The notes under the pieces were generated by a model. The model was not told the DNA's origin. It saw only the letters and a program-made list of their open reading frames with translations, and did no database searches. 8,778 nucleotides of DNA from JAFLCA01 sp041907145. Its GTDB lineage: Bacteria; Bdellovibrionota_C; UBA2361; JAFLCA01. The stretch covers positions 1 to 8,778 of the forward strand of contig JAYRHW010000276.1 in the NCBI GenBank assembly GCA_041907145.1, written 5' to 3'. The first letter of the stretch is position 1; each line of letters begins with the position of its first letter. Positions 6,040-8,778 of this stretch are shown here, in pieces. A program made the translations under genes and the position numbers.

Positions 6040-7092
6040 ATGGGCGGCAAACACGTCTCGGAAGTGTCGGCTGAATCTCAATTTGCTGGATCCGTGCGGG
6101 ATCTGATCAATCTCTTTGACTTACACCTAAACAATTTTCAAGTGAACCTTGCTGACTTCAGCGAGGCTCGATTCGGCATTTCGACGCCCCGCGCCATGGT
6201 TGCTGCCGAGTCCATGTATTTCGAGTCGGTAGTCGACGAAGCAAAGTCCGTACTCTCGAGAACTCATGCACCAATTTCGGTTGCACATAGAGAGCAGCTC
6301 ACGACAACAGTAATCCAGAGGCTACTCATCGATCAACATATCGGAGCCCTCTGTCACTTCTGTCAGGATCCGCTCTTTGCGCCCTCACCGAAGATCATAA
6401 AGGCACTCCAGCCGCTCGCGGAGTTCACCATTGAGTCGGTCGTTCGCCATGACAGCCTGCTCTTTGTCGGCGACGTCATGCGGATACTCTGTCCGAGCTT
6501 TTCAAGCTCAGAACGCTACGAGAATGCGGTGCACGCTCGACTGCGCGAGGAGCTCGACTCCGGATCACTGGGCTCTGTCGCTGACGTTCTCTCGGAGATC
6601 CCGATTCCAAACCTAGTGCTCCGGGCTTTGCGTCCTGAGATCGAAGAGCACGCTCTAAGGCATATTGCTTCGCGCTGTCATCCCGAACCGGTCGCCGCCA
6701 TCGTGCAGAAACTCGACACACCAAGCTTATTCCATAGCCCCGAGGGGCTCGCGGCGCTTGAGACCTCCCTGTGCAAAGGTCTGCAACAGGGCGACATGCA
6801 GTTTCTACTCGATGTCATGCAGGAACTCGTGGCAAAACAGCTCGTAACCTTCGAGCAGGTATTGACTCCGCGCGTGCGTCAAGCGGCAGCCGAATCCCTC
6901 AAGCGTGCGAAGATTGAACGGGAGTATTTCCAGGCATTTTCCGAAACTCCGGAGTCCACATCCTCAGCTCGGGGTGCTCTTTCCAACCAAATCTGGACCG
7001 TGACACGATTGCTGTCGGTAACAAGGCCCCCAGCGCTGGCTCGCGGTAAAATACTCCGCGGCGGACTCTCGTCAGTCCCCCCAGCTGCCTAG
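6040..7092 (+). CDS. orphan all-helical protein with four degenerate helical repeats
   Basis: The 350-aa product from the ATG at 6040 matches no family I recognise. It has no signal peptide and no membrane helix, so it is probably cytoplasmic. An N-terminal half (about 15-150) is helical with a C-H-F-C pair at 105-108; one CxxC alone is not evidence for metal binding. The second half shows four related units of about 28-31 residues with 36-43 residues between starts, at about 157-187, 198-225, 233-263 and 276-300. Each goes from a polar start (often a Pro) through an amphipathic helix to a short G/P turn and a second helix ending in V/I-x-x-L/I. They resemble a HEAT- or TPR-like solenoid. The last 50 residues are basic and Ser/Pro-rich (R-P-P-A-L-A-R-G-K-I-L-R), possibly disordered. 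A protein-binding scaffold is the most that can be inferred. A weak promoter (TTACTA 5909-5914, TAGATT 5931-5936) is possible. Confidence 0.7.
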   Translation: MGGKHVSEVSAESQFAGSVRDLINLFDLHLNNFQVNLADFSEARFGISTPRAMVAAESMYFESVVDEAKSVLSRTHAPISVAHREQLTTTVIQRLLIDQHIGALCHFCQDPLFAPSPKIIKALQPLAEFTIESVVRHDSLLFVGDVMRILCPSFSSSERYENAVHARLREELDSGSLGSVADVLSEIPIPNLVLRALRPEIEEHALRHIASRCHPEPVAAIVQKLDTPSLFHSPEGLAALETSLCKGLQQGDMQFLLDVMQELVAKQLVTFEQVLTPRVRQAAAESLKRAKIEREYFQAFSETPESTSSARGALSNQIWTVTRLLSVTRPPALARGKILRGGLSSVPPAA

Positions 7093-7096
7093 CCAA

Positions 7097-7113
7097 TTCC
7101 ATGTATCATGGAG
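7097..7113. repeat. short inverted repeat after the helical protein gene
   Basis: TCCATG (7098-7103) and CATGGA (7107-7112) form a 6-bp stem with a 3-nt loop just after the stop at 7092. There is no T-tract behind it, so an intrinsic terminator is not supported. Confidence 0.35.
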
Positions 7114-7176
7114 AAAGGGTCGAAGTGCATGTCGAAAAATGCCTTGGAGATAACCTTGTTCCAACTCTGATCCCCA

Positions 7177-7243
7177 GGGCCGACATGCATTCAAATGAAG
7201 CATCACGCTAAGGTAATGCTGCATCCGCTATGCATGCCGGCCC
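7177..7243. repeat. 67-bp imperfect palindrome between convergent genes
   Basis: The arms GGGCCGACATGCAT (7177-7190) and ATGCATGCCGGCCC (7230-7243) pair over 14 positions with one mismatch. Inside the 39-nt loop, AGCAT (7199-7203) and ATGCT (7216-7220) form a second stem, giving a stacked hairpin. Neither strand has a T-tract after it. It lies in the 232-bp spacer between two genes whose 3' ends face each other. It could be a two-way barrier to transcription or RNA decay, or an extragenic palindromic repeat element. Other copies would have to be sought elsewhere in the genome. Confidence 0.6.
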
Positions 7244-7324
7244 GCCTCACTAGTACGCGTAGGATCTAGTAGAAGGATGTAGAACAAACCCCAACACGAG
7301 ACCCCTGGGATTCGATTCCCACGA

Positions 7325-7777
7325 TTACGCCCGAGCACCCACAACGACTGCCGGATGCCCATCGACGCTGCCGCTGACATGCCCGCCGCCGCTGGAACCG
7401 TTGTTCAGGGCTTCGAAACGGCGCTTGATGTCGCGGAGATGGATGATGCGCCCACGAGCAGCACCATCGTTGCTGTAGAACACGACGCGATCTTCACGCA
7501 GAGTACGGCAAATCTGCGCGAGCAGTTTGCCGACTTGGCCACGATCCTGACTCGACGTGGAGACGCGCAGATCGACAAAGGCCTTCTGGACATCACGAGA
7601 ATGATCTCCATTGGTGCCCTTGCGCACGCTCACGAGCCCGCCGTTCACATCGGCACAGATATGACTGAGTGCCGTGAAGATCTGCGGCATGGTGAATTCC
7701 TCCACCTTGACGTGCAGATGCTTGGGCGGCTCGGTAGGCGTGGCTGCCTGAGACTGGGGGTGGTACGACTTGGACAT
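7325..7777 (-). CDS. orphan small protein with structured leader
   Basis: The 150-aa product starts at an ATG with GGAGG (7785-7789) 7 nt upstream; a start 12 codons earlier lacks such a site. The first 20 residues are polar and proline-rich, and the last 25 are Gly/Ser/Val-rich (N-N-G-S-S-G-G-G), both probably disordered. Between them, about 21-124 looks like a compact mixed alpha/beta domain: strand H-L-H-V-K-V at 20-25, helix M-P-Q-I-F-T-A-L-S-H-I at 30-40, strand G-L-V-S-V-R at 47-52, strand A-F-V-D-L-R-V at 66-72, helix V-G-K-L-L-A-Q-I-C-R-T-L at 82-93 and strand R-V-V-F-Y at 97-101. The basic C-terminal helix R-D-I-K-R-R-F is at 115-121. No family is recognised; binding to nucleic acid is conceivable from the basic helix but unproven. 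An overlapping open frame on the + strand has no ribosome binding site and is less convincing. Confidence 0.65.
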   Translation of the reverse strand: MSKSYHPQSQAATPTEPPKHLHVKVEEFTMPQIFTALSHICADVNGGLVSVRKGTNGDHSRDVQKAFVDLRVSTSSQDRGQVGKLLAQICRTLREDRVVFYSNDGAARGRIIHLRDIKRRFEALNNGSSGGGHVSGSVDGHPAVVVGARA

Positions 7778-7784
7778 GAGCTTA

Positions 7785-7789
7785 CCTCC
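7785..7789 (-). promoter_or_regulatory. Shine-Dalgarno GGAGG of the orphan small protein gene
   Basis: On the - strand GGAGG precedes the ATG at 7777 by 7 nt. It decides the start codon and the strand for this orphan gene. Confidence 0.75.
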
Positions 7790-7801
7790 GTTGCAAGACT
7801 C

Positions 7802-7831
7802 CTCGACCACCACTTCGAGTCACGGTGACTC
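7802..7831 (-). repeat. palindrome with a competing overlapping hairpin, near the start codon
   Basis: GAGTCAC-C-GTGACTC (7817-7831, - strand) is a perfect 7-bp-arm palindrome. A second stem, CTCGA (7815-7819) with TCGAG (7802-7806) over an 8-nt loop, uses three of the same bases, so in the mRNA the two cannot form fully together. The nearer arm ends 12 nt before the Shine-Dalgarno. Confidence 0.5.
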
Positions 7832-7838
7832 CTTGCCT

Positions 7839-7855
7839 TTGGGGACGTTCCCCAA
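7839..7855 (-). repeat. leader stem-loop TTGGGG/CCCCAA
   Basis: TTGGGG-N5-CCCCAA is a perfect 6-bp-arm inverted repeat, extendable by a G-U wobble. It directly abuts the next stem-loop at 7856 and lies in the presumed 5' leader of the - strand orphan gene. Confidence 0.55.
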
Positions 7856-7910
7856 GCTTGTGGTGTATCCGCCGCGCGCGACGGAAGGACGCAGTCGATA
7901 CACCACAAGC
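7856..7910 (-). repeat. leader inverted repeat with perfect 14-bp arms
   Basis: GCTTGTGGTGTATC (7856-7869) and GATACACCACAAGC (7897-7910) are exact reverse complements with a GC-rich 27-nt loop. There is no T-tract on either side, so it is not a standard terminator. With the two following palindromes it would give the mRNA of the - strand gene a leader with three stem-loops in succession, provided transcription starts to the right of 7910. Confidence 0.65.
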
Positions 7911-7958
7911 ATCAGAGAACTGAGATTTGGAATAAAAAAGCGAGAACCTAGTTCGACA

Positions 7959-8002
7959 TGCACCTCGCCACGGCTTTGAGGATACAAACGTGGTGAGGTG
8001 CA
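7959..8002. repeat. strong isolated stem-loop
   Basis: TGCACCTCGCCACG (7959-7972) pairs with CGTGGTGAGGTGCA (7989-8002) over 14 positions, one being a G-T wobble in the + strand transcript. The loop is 16 nt. No T-tract follows directly on either strand; on the - strand a run of six Ts comes only about 20 nt after the stem. It could be part of a small RNA, a protein binding site or an extragenic palindrome. Confidence 0.6.
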
Positions 8003-8008
8003 GGACTG

Positions 8009-8018
8009 GTAGTACTAC
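8009..8018. repeat. perfect 10-bp palindrome GTAGTACTAC
   Basis: GTAGT-ACTAC is self-complementary without a loop, so it fits a dimer binding site better than an RNA hairpin. It lies 6 bp after the stem-loop ending at 8002. Chance occurrence is possible. Confidence 0.35.
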
Positions 8019-8127
8019 TCTGCGAGCAACGATGTAATGAACAGGGGCTCATCTACTCCTAACAGAGCCAACCAAATGCCTCAATCAGGTACTCAAGAAT
8101 CTGCTTAAATTACGGGCGCCTGGCCCC

Positions 8128-8154
8128 CTTGAGTCGCGTTGGCACGCGACCAAG
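8128..8154. repeat. strong stem-loop with tetraloop, upstream of the RRM promoter
   Basis: GTCGCGT-TGGC-ACGCGAC (8133-8150) is perfect with a 4-nt loop. CTTG (8128-8131) and CAAG (8151-8154) extend it to 11 bp with A8132 bulged. No T-tract follows. It is immediately next to the DnaA-box sequence. Confidence 0.6.
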
Positions 8155-8155
8155 T

Positions 8156-8164
8156 TGTGGATAA
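8156..8164 (-). promoter_or_regulatory. perfect DnaA-box sequence TTATCCACA
   Basis: The - strand reads TTATCCACA, the classical strong DnaA box. It is a single copy, about 40 bp upstream of the RRM -35 element, in an AT-rich stretch. A replication origin would need a cluster, so a regulatory or titration site, or chance, are the realistic readings. Confidence 0.35.
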
Positions 8165-8170
8165 CTTAGT

Positions 8171-8184
8171 GTGATTAGTGATTA
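8171..8184 (+). repeat. tandem GTGATTA repeat upstream of the RRM promoter
   Basis: Two exact 7-bp copies lie head to tail, ending 22 bp before the -35 element. The position suits an activator site; no matching regulator is known to me. Confidence 0.3.
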
Positions 8185-8206
8185 ACCTACCGCAATTGTT
8201 ATAAGT

Positions 8207-8235
8207 TTGCCTGCTCTGACAAAGTATGCTATCCT
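8207..8235 (+). promoter_or_regulatory. extended -10 sigma70 promoter of the RRM gene
   Basis: TTGCCT (8207-8212) and TATCCT (8230-8235) are 17 bp apart. TG precedes the -10 by one base (TGCTATCCT), an extended -10. Transcription would start near 8242, leaving a leader of about 190 nt before the RRM start codon. Confidence 0.65.
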
Positions 8236-8308
8236 CGTAGGGTCTTAGTGAATGTGTCCGCGTCAGAGGCCCTCGAGCTAGTTTGCTCATGAACTCTTTA
8301 GCGGTTCC

Positions 8309-8336
8309 TTTCCTACAGCGAGCTTTGCTGGGGAAA
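8309..8336 (+). repeat. stem-loop in the long RRM leader
   Basis: TTTCC (8309-8313) and CAGC (8316-8319) pair with GCTG (8327-8330) and GGAAA (8332-8336), giving 9 bp with a small internal loop (TA opposite G) and a 7-nt apical loop. Long structured leaders are common on cold-inducible mRNAs, so this may take part in temperature-dependent translation or stability (inference). Confidence 0.4.
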
Positions 8337-8429
8337 CGGAGTGAAGCCGCAGCTGATCCTGCCTTCCCCTCCTTATTTCCCAAGCCAAGCGCCTCTTGGA
8401 CAGAGTGGGATTAACCTTTTGGAGTTAAC

Positions 8430-8726
8430 ATGGGTAAGAAGCTATTCGTTGGTAACCTTCCGTTTGCTGCGACAGAGGATTCTCTGCGCCAGCATTTTTC
8501 TCAGGCTGGTAACGTTACATCAGCCAAGATCATCACCGATCGCGCAACTGGCCGCAGCAAGGGCTTCGGTTTCGTTGAAATGTCGAGCGATGATGAAGCT
8601 TCAAGCGCGATTTCGCGTTTGAACGGGTCGGACTTCTCGGGCAGAAATATTTCTGTTTCTGAGGCTCGTCCGATGCAGCCCCGCGAAGGCGGCGGCGGTG
8701 GTGGTGGTCGTCGGGACCGCGCCTAA
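8430..8726 (+). CDS. RRM-type RNA-binding protein with glycine-rich tail
   Basis: This 98-aa protein is a single RNA-recognition motif. RNP2 is L-F-V-G-N-L at 5-10 and RNP1 is K-G-F-G-F-V-E-M at 44-51; the aromatic RNA-stacking residues Phe6, Phe46 and Phe48 are all present. The fold covers about 3-80. The tail is seven glycines (87-93) followed by R-R-D-R-A, as in bacterial and cyanobacterial Rbp proteins, many of which are cold-induced and thought to act as RNA chaperones. GGAG at 8421-8424 lies 5 nt before the ATG. Codon choice (many CGT, GGT, AAC, CTT) looks like that of a well-expressed gene, unlike the other genes here. It is a single-gene unit with its own promoter and a probable terminator cut by the window end. 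Confidence 0.95.
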   Translation: MGKKLFVGNLPFAATEDSLRQHFSQAGNVTSAKIITDRATGRSKGFGFVEMSSDDEASSAISRLNGSDFSGRNISVSEARPMQPREGGGGGGGRRDRA

Positions 8727-8752
8727 ATAGCGCAGTTTTAGACCTCTACAGA

Positions 8753-8778
8753 AAAGGGCCGTTATCTATCCGAGATAA
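8753..8778 (+). terminator. probable intrinsic terminator, cut by the window end
   Basis: TTATCT (8762-8767) and AGATAA (8773-8778) form a perfect stem with a 5-nt loop right at the edge. Just before it stands AAAAGGGCCG. If the next bases are the complement (CGGCCC then Ts), this is a strong bidirectional-type terminator for the RRM gene. Only half of the stem can be seen. Confidence 0.6.

Larger units (their letters stand above)
7778..8429. other. 652-bp gene-free region rich in inverted repeats
   Basis: No protein gene is supported here. Open frames exist, but none has a ribosome binding site or protein-like composition. It holds the leader of the - strand orphan gene (to about 7910), two isolated strong stem-loops, a DnaA-box sequence, and the promoter and leader of the RRM gene. 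A small RNA gene between 7911 and 8155 is possible, but I see no clear promoter/terminator pair for one. Confidence 0.6.

Noticed and set aside
7177..7243. Integron attC site
   Set aside because: The palindrome lacks the RYYYAAC and GTTRRRY core sites at its ends, and there is no integrase gene in the window.
7306..7321. tRNA T-arm-like sequence TGGGA-TTCGAT-TCCCA
   Set aside because: The loop has 6 bases with 5 pairs instead of the 7-base loop of a T-arm, no acceptor, D or anticodon arms can be built around it, and no CCA follows. A tRNA remnant is possible but not supported.
7355..7828. 157-codon open frame on the + strand over the orphan small gene
   Set aside because: No ribosome binding site before its ATG, and it runs into the palindromic leader; the - strand frame has GGAGG and a more protein-like sequence.
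7856..7910. Intrinsic terminator at the 14-bp inverted repeat
   Set aside because: There is no T-tract directly after the stem on either strand, and the 27-nt loop is too long for a normal terminator.
8156..8164. Replication origin at the DnaA box
   Set aside because: Only one box is seen; there is no box cluster, no DNA-unwinding repeats and no dnaA, dnaN or rep gene in the window.
8105..8383. 92-codon - strand open frame across the RRM promoter and leader
   Set aside because: It overlaps a good promoter and a structured leader, its composition is not protein-like and it has no ribosome binding site.

Overview
The window looks like a chromosomal segment of a mid-GC Gram-negative bacterium, most likely a proteobacterium. 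The grounds are an exported protein, a thioredoxin-type glutathione peroxidase, a small glycine-tailed RRM protein and strong GGAGG-type ribosome binding sites. I cannot name the genus; a Xanthomonadales-like gammaproteobacterium is a guess. No insertion sequence, CRISPR array, rRNA or complete tRNA is visible.

Region 1 (2-5132, all + strand) reads as one tight gene string. It starts with the 3' part of a TPR-like protein cut by the window edge, then an alpha/beta hydrolase (4-bp ATGA overlap). Three consecutive genes follow whose products all carry a CASTOR/POLLUX-type RCK (TrkA-N-like) domain beginning with an H-I-V-x-x-G-W motif. Only the middle one has membrane segments: two helices around a pore-like loop without the TVGYGD potassium filter. 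The string ends with a glutathione peroxidase 10 bp downstream. The RCK trio is the most notable content: it looks like an ion channel whose regulatory ring is split over three polypeptides, co-encoded with a peroxide-reducing enzyme.

Region 2 (5253-7092) holds two orphan genes transcribed divergently from a 262-bp spacer: a signal-peptide-bearing 174-aa protein (- strand) and a 350-aa all-helical protein (+ strand) with four degenerate helical repeats. The spacer carries three TAC-N3-GTA dyads about 41-45 bp apart, one of them inside a candidate promoter for the exported protein.

Region 3 (7093-8206) is rich in inverted repeats around one small orphan gene (150 aa, - strand). The leader of that gene has three nearly contiguous palindromes. 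Further strong stem-loops lie at 7177-7243, 7959-8002 and 8128-8154, and a perfect DnaA-box sequence lies at 8156-8164.

Region 4 (8207-8778) is a cold-shock-style transcription unit: a good extended -10 promoter, a long (~190 nt) leader with a stem-loop, an RRM RNA-binding protein, and the first part of a probable intrinsic terminator cut by the window end.

Two start codons were moved from the longest reading to an internal ATG with a clear Shine-Dalgarno: the helical protein starts at 6040 and the orphan - strand gene starts at 7777.
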